Shown here piece after piece: positions 17,565 to 29,195 of a DNA stretch of 60,245 nucleotides. Positions within the stretch are counted from its first letter, which is position 1. Every line of letters starts with the position of its first letter. Position numbers and translations under genes: made by a program. Under the pieces are notes generated by a model. That model had not been told where the DNA came from and did not search any database. It saw only the letters and a program-made list of their open reading frames with translations. The DNA is from Rhodospirillales bacterium (lineage in GTDB: Bacteria > Pseudomonadota > Alphaproteobacteria > TMED109). Location of the stretch: positions 1-60,245 of the forward strand of contig JAPPED010000019.1 in NCBI GenBank assembly GCA_028824295.1, written 5' to 3'.

Positions 17565-18450
17565 GTCCCAGTTCGGTCGTGGCGACGCGTTCACCGCGCC
17601 GCGCGATGTAGAGCGAGGCGGCGACGATGACGCCGGCGCCGGCGATGGTTGCCGGGCCGGGGAGCTGCCCGAAGAGAAGGAAGCCGTAGAACGTCGCGAA
17701 GATCAGCCGAGTGTAGTCGATCGGCATCACCGCGCTCGGCTGCACGCCCCGCAGCCCGAGCACGGTGAACATCTGCCCGAGGGTTCCGGCGCCGCCGATC
17801 GCCAGCAGCAGCAGCAGTTCGAACGGTTCCGGCCATCGCCAGACGAAGAGCGCCGGGATGAACGTCGCCAGCGTCGCGAAGCCGGCAAACCACAGCTGGA
17901 TGGTGAGCGTCGCCTCGGTCTCCGTCAGCGATTTCACCGTCAGCTTGACGCTGGCAATGGTCAACGCCGACGCCAGTGACAAAGCCACCCCGGCCGCCGG
18001 CAGGTCCGTGCCGGCCGGGTTGATCATGAGCACGATGCCGCCGAACCCGATCAGGGTCGCGATCCAGCGCGGGAGGTCGACGCGATCCCCCATGATCAGG
18101 ACCGCAAGCGGAATCAGGAAGAGAATGCGCGTGAAGCCCAGGGTCACCGCCTCCGCCAGCGGCAGCAGCGAGAGGGCCGTGAAGCCCATCCACATGGAGA
18201 CCACCCCAAGCAGGCCCCGAAAGAGATGCATGCGCGGCCGTGCGGTCTCGATTGCCGCGGGACGTCGCAGGAAGAAGGGGATCAGGACCACGCCGCCGAA
18301 GAGGCACCGGAAGAACGCGAGTTGCAGGGGATGGAAGTCGGTGGAAAGGAACTTGACCAGCGCTGCCATCACCGGGAACGTCGCGGCGGCACAGAGAATG
18401 AAGAGCGTCGCGCGCGTGTGCGCCGACATCGGAGCCTGAAACCCGCGCAT
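17548..18450 (-). CDS. DMT/EamA-family transporter (second of tandem pair)
   Basis: A 300-residue protein with about ten membrane segments arranged as two EamA repeats, the drug/metabolite transporter fold. Seen are HLFRGLLGVVSMWMGFTALSLLPLAEA, a PxxY-like turn, and MPIDYTRLIFATFYGFLLFG in the second repeat. Such proteins usually export amino acids, nucleobases or other metabolites; the substrate is unknown. The start overlaps the stop of the upstream paralogue (TGATG), so the two are coupled and could even form a hetero-pair. Confidence 0.85.
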   Translation of the reverse strand: MRGFQAPMSAHTRATLFILCAAATFPVMAALVKFLSTDFHPLQLAFFRCLFGGVVLIPFFLRRPAAIETARPRMHLFRGLLGVVSMWMGFTALSLLPLAEAVTLGFTRILFLIPLAVLIMGDRVDLPRWIATLIGFGGIVLMINPAGTDLPAAGVALSLASALTIASVKLTVKSLTETEATLTIQLWFAGFATLATFIPALFVWRWPEPFELLLLLAIGGAGTLGQMFTVLGLRGVQPSAVMPIDYTRLIFATFYGFLLFGQLPGPATIAGAGVIVAASLYIARRGERVATTELGLIRRR

Positions 18451-19349
18451 CACTGGCGCCGCCGGTGGGCACGGCTTTCCCGGTGCGCCATGTAGACAGA
18501 ACTGCCGAGAATGACGGTCGCGCCGAGCCAGGTCCAGAGATCCGGGACCTCGGAATAGAGGGCATAGCCGGCCAGGGCCATCATCGGCAGGCGGACGAAA
18601 TCGTACGGCAAGACGGCCGTGGCCTCAGTGACCGCGAACGCGCGCACCCAGCAGTGGTGCGCCAGCGTGCCGACTAGGCCGAGCACCGCCATCAGCCCGA
18701 GATCCGTCCCGGTGGGGGGTGTCCAATCCAGCAGCGCCGGCGTCACGGCGAACACGGACAGGAACAGCGGCACATAGAGCACCACGGAGTTCGGGTGATC
18801 AGTGCGAGCCACCACCTTGACCACGGTCGCTCCGACCGCCATCAGCATGGACGCGCAGAGGGCAGCTGCGACCGCAAACGAGAATTCCGCAAACCCGGGT
18901 CGCAGCACGATGAGCATCCCCACGAACCCAAGCGCGGTGGCGGTCCAGCGCCGTGCCCGCATGCGTTCCCCCAGAAAGACGGCGATCAGCACTGCTGCGA
19001 AGACTGGCGCCGAGAAGTTGATGGCCGTGGCCTGTGCGAGGGGAATGTTGCTGACGGCGAAGAACCAAAGGTACATCGCCGTGAACCCGAGGAGGCCGCG
19101 AACGACCTGCAGGCCCGGCCGCTTGGTCTTGAGCGAGCGGATTCCCGCGGGCCACACCAGCAGCAGCACGAAAATGAGCCCGAACAGCGAGCGGACGAAC
19201 AGGAGTTCAAACAGGCCGTAGCGGGACGACAGCTCGCGGACCAGCGTGTTCATGAGGGTGAAGAAGACGTTCGCGAGGATCATCCACAGGGCGCCGCGCA
19301 CAGGAGGGGGGATGGTGGCCCAGAGAATTCGGATCCTGTGCAGACTCAT
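18450..19349 (-). CDS. DMT/EamA-family transporter (first of tandem pair)
   Basis: A 299-residue paralogue of the downstream gene, again with two EamA repeats and about ten membrane helices (LQVVRGLLGFTAMYLWFFAVSNIPLAQATAINFSAP in repeat one, LPYDFVRLPMMALAGYALYSEVPD in repeat two). The matching positions of RGLLG, PLAxA and xYxxRL in both proteins point to a local duplication followed by divergence. The start is taken as the ATG at 19349; a TTG at 19355 would add two residues. Confidence 0.85.
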   Translation of the reverse strand: MSLHRIRILWATIPPPVRGALWMILANVFFTLMNTLVRELSSRYGLFELLFVRSLFGLIFVLLLVWPAGIRSLKTKRPGLQVVRGLLGFTAMYLWFFAVSNIPLAQATAINFSAPVFAAVLIAVFLGERMRARRWTATALGFVGMLIVLRPGFAEFSFAVAAALCASMLMAVGATVVKVVARTDHPNSVVLYVPLFLSVFAVTPALLDWTPPTGTDLGLMAVLGLVGTLAHHCWVRAFAVTEATAVLPYDFVRLPMMALAGYALYSEVPDLWTWLGATVILGSSVYMAHRESRAHRRRQ

Positions 19350-19406
19350 TGCCAAGACCGGGGAAGTTGCCGTCCTACAGGTCTTGTCGGACCGCCGGTT
19401 CGGCGA

Positions 19407-19943
19407 TCAGCGGCGATGTTCGTTGAGTCGCGGCATCAGTTCGACAAGGTTGCAGGGGCGAAACCGATTGTCGAGTTGGTGGACGAGAATGTCGTCCCAG
19501 CCGTCGCGGCAGGCGCTCGGCGAGCCCGGCAGCGCAAACAAATAGGTGCCGTCGGCGACCCCGGCGAGTGCCCGGGACTGCATCGTGGAGGTGCCGATCT
19601 TCGAGAAACTCAGCATCCTGAAGAGCTCTCCGAAGCCGGGGATGTCTTTCTCCACGACGCGCTCGAACGCCTCCGGCGTGACGTCCCGTCCTGTGATGCC
19701 GGTGCCGCCGGTTGCAATGATTGCATCCACCGAAGGATCGGCAATCCATTGCCGCAGCTGCTCCTCGATCAGGCCGGCCTCATCCCGGACCAGCGCGCGC
19801 GCCTGCAGGATGTGACTCGTGGCCGTGATGCGTTCGGCCAGCAGGTTGCCCGAACGGTCGTCGGCCAGCGTCCGCGAGTCCGATACGGTCAGGACGGCGA
19901 TCTGCACCGGCAGAAACGGTCTGGATTCGTCAAGACCCGACAT
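19407..19943 (-). CDS. moaB: Molybdenum cofactor biosynthesis protein B
   Basis: A 178-residue MogA/MoaB-fold protein thought to adenylylate molybdopterin before metal insertion. Motifs: [31 protein letters not shown] and [19 protein letters not shown]. The length favours MoaB over the longer MogA. Its start overlaps the upstream transglycosylase gene by 14 bp. Together with the modABC importer 25 kb away it indicates active Mo enzymes, but no molybdoenzyme is encoded in the window. Confidence 0.9.
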   Translation of the reverse strand: MSGLDESRPFLPVQIAVLTVSDSRTLADDRSGNLLAERITATSHILQARALVRDEAGLIEEQLRQWIADPSVDAIIATGGTGITGRDVTPEAFERVVEKDIPGFGELFRMLSFSKIGTSTMQSRALAGVADGTYLFALPGSPSACRDGWDDILVHQLDNRFRPCNLVELMPRLNEHRR

Positions 19944-21729
19944 AGAACACCGTGTCGTCTTTTCCGGCTTCGGAGTCCAGCGGGACGTACTGCGGCCACT
20001 TGCCGTGGCTCAGGGCCGTCCGGGCCGGTTTGTGCTGCCTGAAGCGGTCTCGATACATCCAGAGACTGGCAAGGACTCGCTTCACGAACCAGCGCGTTTC
20101 GAGCAATGGAATGCTCTCGATGAACAGCAGCGGATGGTCGGCGTCGATCCTCTCCTTCCAGGCGACCCAGTGGCGTGCCCCCGCGTTGTAGGCCACTAGG
20201 GCGCCGATCAGGTCACGCCTGATATCGGGGTGCTTCAGGGCGTCTCGGAGCACCCGCTGGCCGAGGCCCAGGTTGAAGACGGGATCGTAGAGGTAGTCGG
20301 CGCCGGGACCGCGGATCCGCTTGTCACCCGTGAGCTTCCGCCCGATTCGCGGCAGCACCTGCATGAGTCCGCGGGCCCCACGCGAGCTCTTGGCCCGGAT
20401 GTGAAAGCCGGATTCCTTGTGGACAATCGCGTGCACGAGGGCTTGGTCGATCTCGGTTGCGGCGTTTCCGAGCCAGTCGGAGGCCGGGTAGAGCGCTGAC
20501 AGATTGAGGGTCCCTGAACGTTCGAGGCGGCTGCCGAGCCGGAGCTGAACGCCAGGCAGGTCGAGCGCCATCGCGAAGGCGAGAAGGTCGATGTCCGCGG
20601 TTCCGCGGTTTTCTCCGGCTAGCCGCCTGAATTCGGCATCGGCCTCGAACATGCGTCCCGCCTGGACCAGCGCCACCGCGCGTTGGGCGGCAGGCGACGC
20701 AAGCATCGGCGAATCCGCGTCGACCTTGACCGCCTTCCGGTCAATCCAGCTGTTGCGGTCGGGCAGCCCCAGTTCTTCGAGCGCGAGTTGCCCGTAGAGG
20801 GTAAGGGGAAACTCGGCTGCGGTGCGCAGCATGCCCTCGGCGTCCCCGTCGTGGCCGAGGCGGGCGTAGATCCAGGCTGCCCAATAGGCACCGCTGGCGG
20901 TTTCCCACGTGCTGCCGGGCGTGACTGCGGCCTGGCCGAAGTGCTCGAGTGCGGAATAGGTCAGATCCAGCTGCAGGGCCGCCAGGCCTGCCCGCAGATG
21001 GATCCACGAGAATCCAGGTTCCACCGACGTGCTTGCAGCCGCCGCCAGCGTGAACGCTCGCCAGTAGTCGCCGTCTGCGTAGTAGCCGATGGCGATCCGG
21101 CCCTCGAGCTGCGCAACGTCTTCGGGCGAAAGGTTGCTGGGTCCGCCGTGCAGGCGCGACAGGGCACGGTCGTACTGCCCCCTGGTGACCAGACGGATGA
21201 TGTCCTGGGCGAACTTCCGTTGCGATCGCGTGTCGCCGATCTTCAGGGCGTGGCTGGGCCAGTCGGGGCCGTAGCCGCCAAGGCGCTTCGTGCTGACGGG
21301 CCTTGGCGGCGAGGCATCGTCCGGGCCCTGCCGCCTTAGTGCGAGGCGGTGGATCAGGCGGGCGCCCGGATGATCCGCAAAGGACTCCAGCCACCCGGCG
21401 AGGTCGGCGAACGACGAGCGGTACTCCGTCGGATGCATCAGTTTCTGATAGCGCACGTGACCAAGCAGGATGTGGTTCCGGAGTCCGGCGATCTCGGCTT
21501 CCGCCGTGACCCAATCGCCCTGGTCCTGCAGGGCGAAGATGCGGCGATACCGTTCGGCGTCTTCTGATGTCAGGACCAGGGGCACACCTGCCCGACGGAG
21601 CTCTTCCGTCACCTGCCCGAGCGGTTTCACGGGTTTGCCCTGTTCGATCGCCGCTGCGGCATGCGCCGACCCCCCCAGCACAATCGTGCCGGCAACCACG
21701 ACAGCGGTGAATCGTGAGACTGCAACCAT
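19930..21729 (-). CDS. Soluble lytic murein transglycosylase (Slt70-like)
   Basis: A 599-residue periplasmic enzyme that cleaves peptidoglycan glycan strands with formation of 1,6-anhydro-MurNAc. The ATG at 21729 gives a signal peptide (VAVSRFTAVVVAGTIVLGGSAHA). The long middle region is alpha-helical and TPR-like, as in the Slt70 superhelix. The C-terminal SLT domain (about residues 435-570) has the catalytic Glu in VHKESGF and the motifs GARGLMQVLPRI, NLGLGQRVL and VAYNAGARHW. It is divergent from the CoA-transferase genes. Confidence 0.92.
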   Translation of the reverse strand: MVAVSRFTAVVVAGTIVLGGSAHAAAAIEQGKPVKPLGQVTEELRRAGVPLVLTSEDAERYRRIFALQDQGDWVTAEAEIAGLRNHILLGHVRYQKLMHPTEYRSSFADLAGWLESFADHPGARLIHRLALRRQGPDDASPPRPVSTKRLGGYGPDWPSHALKIGDTRSQRKFAQDIIRLVTRGQYDRALSRLHGGPSNLSPEDVAQLEGRIAIGYYADGDYWRAFTLAAAASTSVEPGFSWIHLRAGLAALQLDLTYSALEHFGQAAVTPGSTWETASGAYWAAWIYARLGHDGDAEGMLRTAAEFPLTLYGQLALEELGLPDRNSWIDRKAVKVDADSPMLASPAAQRAVALVQAGRMFEADAEFRRLAGENRGTADIDLLAFAMALDLPGVQLRLGSRLERSGTLNLSALYPASDWLGNAATEIDQALVHAIVHKESGFHIRAKSSRGARGLMQVLPRIGRKLTGDKRIRGPGADYLYDPVFNLGLGQRVLRDALKHPDIRRDLIGALVAYNAGARHWVAWKERIDADHPLLFIESIPLLETRWFVKRVLASLWMYRDRFRQHKPARTALSHGKWPQYVPLDSEAGKDDTVFYVGS

Positions 21730-21944
21730 GTGATGCGCCGCGCTCCTTAGAAGGTAAGGGTAGCGCAGCTGGTTCCAAGCGCGGGCGTGCCGCCAACTGC
21801 GCATGTGGATCGTGGCCGCGGACGCTGCCGCAAGCGCACGGCCGGCGCCGGCTTCGGGCGCGGCCGGCGGTGCCGTTGCCGCCTGCCGAAGTCTTTCTTA
21901 CTCTCTTGCCGGCCGGGGTGGCCAATGGTCGGGATCATGGCTCC

Positions 21945-22646
21945 ATGAACAAGGTGTATGCGGACGCTGCCGTCGCGCTCGATGGGCTGGTGGTGGACGG
22001 GATGACGGTGATGGCTGGCGGCTTCGGGCTCTGCGGCATTCCGGAGAACTTGATCCTTGCGCTCAAGGAAACAGGTGCGCGCGACCTCACGGTCATCAGC
22101 AACAATGCCGGCGTCGATGGTGCCGGTCTGGGCCTCCTGCTGGAGACCCGGCAGGTGCGGAAGATGATTTCCAGTTATGTGGGCGAGAACAAGATTTTCG
22201 CCCAGCAGTACCTGGACGGGATCCTGGAACTCGAATTCAATCCCCAGGGGACCCTGGCGGAACGCATTCGAGCCGGCGGTGCCGGGATTCCCGCATTTTA
22301 CACGGCGACGGGAGCCGGCACGGTCGTCGCTGACGGCAAGGAGACGCGCACGTTCAATAGCCGGGCGTACGTCATGGAAACGGGACTGGTGTCGGACCTT
22401 GCCATTGTCAAGGCGTGGAAAGGTGATACCAAGGGCAACTTGATCTACCGCAAAACCGCCCGGAACTTCAATCCGGTGATGGCCACCGCCGGCAAGGTTA
22501 CGGTTGCCGAGGTCGAGCACCTCGTTGAGCCGGACGAGCTCGACGGCGACCAGATCCATACTCCCGGGATCTATGTCGACCGGATCCTGCAGGGATCCCA
22601 GTACAGTCGGGTGGTCGAGCACCGGACCACCCGGCCCAGGCCTTGA
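21945..22646 (+). CDS. scoA: 3-oxoacid CoA-transferase subunit A
   Basis: A 233-residue alpha subunit of succinyl-CoA:3-ketoacid CoA-transferase, which activates acetoacetate with succinyl-CoA. Family motifs: [15 protein letters not shown] (CoA-binding), [28 protein letters not shown] and the [13 protein letters not shown] segment. The ATG at 21945 begins the conserved region. The downstream B subunit follows with an SD sequence at the A-subunit stop. Ketone-body or polyhydroxybutyrate turnover is the likely context; no phb or thiolase gene is adjacent. Confidence 0.93.
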   Translation: MNKVYADAAVALDGLVVDGMTVMAGGFGLCGIPENLILALKETGARDLTVISNNAGVDGAGLGLLLETRQVRKMISSYVGENKIFAQQYLDGILELEFNPQGTLAERIRAGGAGIPAFYTATGAGTVVADGKETRTFNSRAYVMETGLVSDLAIVKAWKGDTKGNLIYRKTARNFNPVMATAGKVTVAEVEHLVEPDELDGDQIHTPGIYVDRILQGSQYSRVVEHRTTRPRP

Positions 22647-22666
22647 GCGCGCAAACGGAGGCGACC

Positions 22667-23311
22667 ATGCCTTGGAATCGAACTGAAATCTGTGCCCGTG
22701 CCGCGCAGGAACTCCAGGACGGGTTCTACGTGAATCTTGGGATCGGCATGCCCACCGAGGTGGCGAATTTCGTTCCGGAGGGCATCGACATCACGCTCCA
22801 GAGCGAGAATGGGCTGCTGGGCATGGGGCCGTTTCCGTACGAGGAAGAAGTCGATGCCGACCTGATCAATGCCGGCAAACAGACGGTGTCGGAGCTTCCC
22901 GACTCCAGCTATTTCTCAAGCGCCGAGAGCTTCGCCATGATTCGGGGCGGGCATGTGGACCTTTCCATCCTCGGTGCCATGCAGGTGGCGGCTAACGGTG
23001 ACCTCGCCAACTGGACCATTCCCGGGAAGATGGTGAAGGGAATGGGCGGGGCGATGGATCTGGTCGCCGGCGTGCGCCGGGTCATCGTCGTGATGGAACA
23101 TGTCGCCCGCGACGGCAGCCCGAAACTTCTCGAGGCCTGCACCCTGCCGCTGACCGGACAGGCGTGCGTCGATCTCGTGATCACAGATCTCGGCGTCTTC
23201 GTGCCGAAGGACGGCGTGGTTCAGGTCGTGGAACTGGCGCCGGGCGTGCAGTTCAGCGAGGTCGAGGCGAAGACCGGCGCGCCGCTGGCCGAGGCCCGCC
23301 GCGCGGCCTGA
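22667..23311 (+). CDS. scoB: 3-oxoacid CoA-transferase subunit B
   Basis: A 214-residue beta subunit of the same heterodimer. The catalytic glutamate that forms the enzyme-CoA thioester is in [46 protein letters not shown] and [15 protein letters not shown] are also characteristic. The ATG at 22667 follows a strong GGAGG; a TTG at 22643 overlapping the scoA stop would add eight residues but is less convincing. It ends 5 nt before the opposed tRNA-Arg gene. Confidence 0.94.
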   Translation: MPWNRTEICARAAQELQDGFYVNLGIGMPTEVANFVPEGIDITLQSENGLLGMGPFPYEEEVDADLINAGKQTVSELPDSSYFSSAESFAMIRGGHVDLSILGAMQVAANGDLANWTIPGKMVKGMGGAMDLVAGVRRVIVVMEHVARDGSPKLLEACTLPLTGQACVDLVITDLGVFVPKDGVVQVVELAPGVQFSEVEAKTGAPLAEARRAA

Positions 23312-23316
23312 ACGAC

Positions 23317-23393
23317 TGGCGCGCCCTGCAGGACTCGAACCTGCGACCTGCGGTTTAGAAGACCGCTGCTCTATCCGCCTGAGCTAAGGGCGC
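23317..23393 (-). tRNA. tRNA-Arg (TCT)
   Basis: A complete cloverleaf on the minus strand. The acceptor GCGCCCT pairs with AGGGCGC, the D arm is AGCTCAGGCGGATAGAGC, and the anticodon stem GCGGT/ACCGC holds anticodon TCT in loop CTTCTAA. The T arm is GCAGGTTCGAGTCCTGC, and the CCA end is encoded. It reads the rare AGA/AGG codons. Confidence 0.97.
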
Positions 23394-23565
23394 TGAACGG
23401 GACACTACCCGTTGCGTCTGCGGCATGCACCGCGCGCCGGCTGGCTGAACAGCTACGCCGCAGGGTGCGCCCCTGCCGAAGACGTTGCGTCGGGTGGACA
23501 AATCAGCCCACCCGGGTGCACTGGGGCGTGCCACGATGCTGTCACCCGGATGCGAGATTCGTGAG

Positions 23566-24156
23566 CTAGGCGGCGAAGACGCCTGTTTCGCCCTCGGGCA
23601 ACGGCACCTCGAATGCGTTCAGGATAAACGAGACCAGCGTGTAGTAGCCGACGAGCGTGACGAGTTCGACCAGTCCGCCTTCGCCAACCAGCTCGCGGGC
23701 GATCTGGTACGTCTTGTCGTCCACCTTGCCGGTCTTCAGAAGCGCCTTCGCCACGTCGTACGCCGCCTGCTCGACGGGGTCGGGGAGGGAAGGGGTCTCG
23801 CCGTTTCGGATCGCGGTGAGGGTTTCTTCAGGGACGCCCTCCTGCCGCGCAATCTCGGCGTGGGCCCACCATTCGAACTCGGCCTTCCAGGTGGCCCCCA
23901 CTACGAGAATCGCGATTTCTCGGGCGCCGCCGGGCAGCTCGCCTCGAAACCGAAGCTGCGCACCGAGCGGCAGCACGCTGTCGCCCAGATCCGGCCGGTG
24001 GGCCCAGGCGTTGAACGGCCCGGCGAGGCCGCCGCGCGCATCGATGAAGGTGTTCGGGGTGTGCCTCCGCGCCCGCTCACCTCCGGTGACGGCGTCAAAA
24101 ATGGCGCGCTGCGCCTCGGTGGCCTCGCGAAGGGTGATGGCGGGGAGTCGGCTCAT
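23566..24156 (-). CDS. Carboxymuconolactone decarboxylase (CMD) family protein
   Basis: A 196-residue AhpD/CMD-fold protein (RGELPGGAREIAILVVGATWKAEFEWWAHAEIARQEG, then ELVTLVGYYTLVSFILNAFEVPLP). The redox CxxC motif of AhpD is absent (AEFEWWAHAEIA instead), so it is not a classical peroxidase partner. The reaction is unknown; decarboxylase or isomerase activity is only a family-level guess. The ATG at 24156 has a GGAG ribosome-binding site 8 nt upstream. Confidence 0.8.
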   Translation of the reverse strand: MSRLPAITLREATEAQRAIFDAVTGGERARRHTPNTFIDARGGLAGPFNAWAHRPDLGDSVLPLGAQLRFRGELPGGAREIAILVVGATWKAEFEWWAHAEIARQEGVPEETLTAIRNGETPSLPDPVEQAAYDVAKALLKTGKVDDKTYQIARELVGEGGLVELVTLVGYYTLVSFILNAFEVPLPEGETGVFAA

Positions 24157-24297
24157 GCTTGGTGCTCCGGTTCCGGTGAGTGATGCAGGTCGATGGTTGT
24201 CTCGAATCCGGTCTGCCCCCGCAGCGGGTGCGAGTGCCGGGCGTTGGAGCGGCGGATGGCCGGTACATCCGTTCGCGCGGGGTCCGCGCAACGCAGC

Positions 24298-24594
24298 TCA
24301 CGTCGGGCGATGGGGACGGAAGTTGTCGGCGTAGCTTTGCTGCCCCGGCCGCTGATTGGCGGGATCGGCGATCTCGTACTGCAGTCCGTGAGTCTCCGCG
24401 AAACGCACGGCCGACACCCGGTCCGGGAAGGACAGGAAGACCTGTTCGGCCGTGTCGTTGGAGGCGGTCCAACCCATCAGTGATTCCACGCTCTGGGGCA
24501 CCTGCGCGAGAAACTGGAGGCGCCAGCGACGGGTCTTGCGCAGGCCCGACTGCATGGCCGTGCGCGCAGGACGGTAGATTCGGACATCCGCCAT
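24298..24594 (-). CDS. ETC complex I accessory subunit (NDUFS4-like)
   Basis: A 98-residue homologue of the mitochondrial 18-kDa complex I subunit NDUFS4, conserved in alphaproteobacteria. Signature: [48 protein letters not shown] and [11 protein letters not shown]. It sits at the edge of the Fe-S/NADH module of NADH:quinone oxidoreductase and helps assembly. No nuo genes are nearby, which is usual for this subunit. tRNA-Pro lies 13 bp upstream of its start on the same strand. Confidence 0.9.
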   Translation of the reverse strand: MADVRIYRPARTAMQSGLRKTRRWRLQFLAQVPQSVESLMGWTASNDTAEQVFLSFPDRVSAVRFAETHGLQYEIADPANQRPGQQSYADNFRPHRPT

Positions 24595-24607
24595 ACACGA
24601 CTCCCAG

Positions 24608-24684
24608 TGGTCGGGGCGGCGTGATTCGAACACGCGACCCCCTGCTCCCAAAGCAGGTGCGCTACCAGGCTGCGCTACGCCCCG
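24608..24684 (-). tRNA. tRNA-Pro (TGG)
   Basis: The minus-strand cloverleaf has acceptor CGGGGCG/CGCCCCG, D arm AGCGCAGCCTGGTAGCGC, anticodon stem CCTGC/GCAGG with loop TTTGGGA (anticodon TGG), T arm CGTGTTCGAATCACG and an encoded CCA. The C at position 1 is typical of bacterial tRNA-Pro. Confidence 0.97.
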
Positions 24685-24711
24685 TGCCGTGCAGGCTACC
24701 CGATGTTCGCG

Positions 24712-25842
24712 TCATACGCTGCCGTCGTAGGCTACCCGAACGCCGGAAAGGATGTGCCGTGTGGTCGGCGTGTAGTAGTTGCGAAAGGCCGCACGCCGGA
24801 CTTCGGGTTCACTGAGACGGCTGCCGCCCTTGAGCACGTAATGTCGTCCGTCGAACCAGGGCAGCGAGTACTCGCGATACGGAAACGGACGGAACCCGGG
24901 ATAGGGATGGAAGCGGTTGGCGCACCATTCCCAGACCCGACCGGTATCGCGAAGCAAGCCCGCGGTCCTGGCCATTTCCCACTCGTGCTCATGGGGCAGG
25001 CGTCCACCTCGAAACCGGGCGTAGGCGCCGGCCTCGTGGCGACTCACGCCGGACACGAAGTCGTCAGGCTCGGCGGCAGCGGCATGTCGCCAGGCATCAG
25101 GTACCTCGACGCCGGCCTGTCTCCGCCAGCGCCAGCCGTCCGGCGTCCACCAGCGGGGGTCCTGGTAGCCGCCGGCAACGACGAACTCGTCCCATGCGCG
25201 GTTGGTCACCGGTCGCCGCGAGATCCTGAACTCCTGCACGCGGACTCGCGAACGCGGGAGTTCGTTGTCGTGTGCGCGCACCGCGTCAGCGCTGCCGACG
25301 CACGCGATCCCGGCTGCAACCCGCTGGATGGACGGGTCGGCCCCGCGTGCCTCCCCGGCCGCCGGCGCCGGTGCCTTCCCACCTTCGAAGGCGCCAAACC
25401 GAAAGGCGATCGTCCGCATGGTTTCAAGGTGTTGCGCATGGTGCGAGACGAGAAAATGCAGAATGCGGTCACCCTTCCGAAGCGGGTCCGCGGCGTCCGG
25501 ATCGCGGACCTGGCGCAGGAGCGCTTCGTTGCGTTGCATCGTTTCGCTGGACCACTGGAGCAGTTCCGGCCGCGGCGGCAGGCGGCGACCGCGGCCAAAC
25601 TTCGGCGCGAGTTCCGGCAGACAGCGATGCGCGAGCCGGTCGCGAATTCCGTGATCGTCGAGCAGCTCCGACCGGATCCACACGCATTCAACGAACACGC
25701 AGTGTTCAAGATGCCACCCGATCGGGCTCAGGTCGGCGTGCGCCTGGGTCCGAAAGCAATCCTCGGTCTGGCTTGCCGCGACACCGACGAGTTCCCGCTG
25801 CAGGTTTCGCCACCGGGCCAGCGGATCGGCCGTCGAAGTCAC
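24712..25842 (-). CDS. egtB: EgtB-type non-haem iron sulfoxide synthase
   Basis: A 376-residue enzyme of the ergothioneine pathway, which joins hercynine to a thiol (gamma-glutamylcysteine or cysteine) with O2. An N-terminal DinB-like domain supplies the three iron histidines (SPIGWHLEH and HHAQHLETM). A C-terminal formylglycine-generating-enzyme-like domain follows ([67 protein letters not shown]). It is shorter than mycobacterial EgtB (about 430 residues). The GTG at 25842 overlaps the egtC stop (GTGA), so translation is coupled. OvoA-like activity is less likely because there is no fused methyltransferase domain and egtD is present. Confidence 0.88.
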   Translation of the reverse strand: MTSTADPLARWRNLQRELVGVAASQTEDCFRTQAHADLSPIGWHLEHCVFVECVWIRSELLDDHGIRDRLAHRCLPELAPKFGRGRRLPPRPELLQWSSETMQRNEALLRQVRDPDAADPLRKGDRILHFLVSHHAQHLETMRTIAFRFGAFEGGKAPAPAAGEARGADPSIQRVAAGIACVGSADAVRAHDNELPRSRVRVQEFRISRRPVTNRAWDEFVVAGGYQDPRWWTPDGWRWRRQAGVEVPDAWRHAAAAEPDDFVSGVSRHEAGAYARFRGGRLPHEHEWEMARTAGLLRDTGRVWEWCANRFHPYPGFRPFPYREYSLPWFDGRHYVLKGGSRLSEPEVRRAAFRNYYTPTTRHILSGVRVAYDGSV

Positions 25843-26618
25843 AGCGGCTGATTCTCGATGCCGGCCTTCGTGAGTACGACCAGACGGCCTGCCGGCACAG
25901 GCTCCCACGACGGGTCTCGATCAAACGGTTCCGAGGCGACGAGCCGACCCTCGGCGAAGGTGCCGTGGTCTGCCGCCGTGTACAGGCTGGGACTGGGCCG
26001 ACCGCCGATGGCGTACCGGGTGGCCACGATCTGATCGGGCGTCGCCGCAATCACGTTGAGCAGGGCGTCCGCGTCAGCCGGAAGAAGATGGGACAGGACC
26101 TTGAACGCCTGGCGGACCGCCCCGGGCAGGTCACGGTCGGAGATTCTCCATTGCCGACGAACCAGCGCAAACAGGAGTTCGGAATCGCTGGACCCGGTAA
26201 CCGTTGCGTCGAGATCGGGAGGCAGGAGTTGGCGGACGCGCGGACGCACCGTGCAAAGGAACCGCTCGATGTAACCGTTGTGCGAGAACAGCAGGCCGTC
26301 CGCCTGAAACGGGTGCGTGTTCTCGTGGCTCACCGGCAGCGGCGGCGTTGCGCTTCGGACATTGGCGACCCAGACTCGTCGGGTCAGGGCGTTGGTCAGC
26401 GGCGCCAGGTTCGGATCCTGCCAGATGGGAAGCGTGCTTCGGTAGTGTCCGCCGCGGCGGTCGTCATTGAACCAGCCAAAGCCGTACCCGTCGGCGCACA
26501 CAAGCGTCCGTTCAAACTCGCGGGCAGCATGGCTCTGAACGACCAGCGAATGCGCGGGTGCGGTGAGAAAGGCGTCTAGGCGGCACGGAGGGCCCATGTA
26601 GGCGGCGTGGCGGCACAT
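25839..26618 (-). CDS. egtC: Ergothioneine biosynthesis class II glutamine amidotransferase-like hydrolase
   Basis: A 259-residue Ntn hydrolase. Cys2 directly after the start (MCRHAAYMGPP) is the nucleophile, and DGYGFGWF, RRVWVANVRSAT, NTHPFQADGLLFSHNGYI and GSSDSELLFALV are class II amidotransferase strands. In mycobacteria EgtC removes glutamate from the gamma-glutamyl-cysteinyl sulfoxide made by EgtB. Its presence suggests the local EgtB uses gamma-glutamylcysteine. The ATG at 26618 is fixed by the need for Cys2. It lies first in the egtC-egtB operon. Confidence 0.9.
   Translation of the reverse strand: MCRHAAYMGPPCRLDAFLTAPAHSLVVQSHAAREFERTLVCADGYGFGWFNDDRRGGHYRSTLPIWQDPNLAPLTNALTRRVWVANVRSATPPLPVSHENTHPFQADGLLFSHNGYIERFLCTVRPRVRQLLPPDLDATVTGSSDSELLFALVRRQWRISDRDLPGAVRQAFKVLSHLLPADADALLNVIAATPDQIVATRYAIGGRPSPSLYTAADHGTFAEGRLVASEPFDRDPSWEPVPAGRLVVLTKAGIENQPL

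Positions 26619-29194
<2,576 letters not shown>

Positions 29195-29195
<1 letters not shown>

Noticed and set aside
18795-20042. A 415-codon plus-strand frame across a DMT gene and moaB
   Set aside because: It is charged, repetitive shadow sequence antisense to two well-defined genes.
23317-24684. Genomic island bounded by tRNA-Arg and tRNA-Pro
   Set aside because: No direct repeats of the tRNA 3' ends, no integrase, and the enclosed genes (CMD protein, complex I subunit) are ordinary chromosomal genes.
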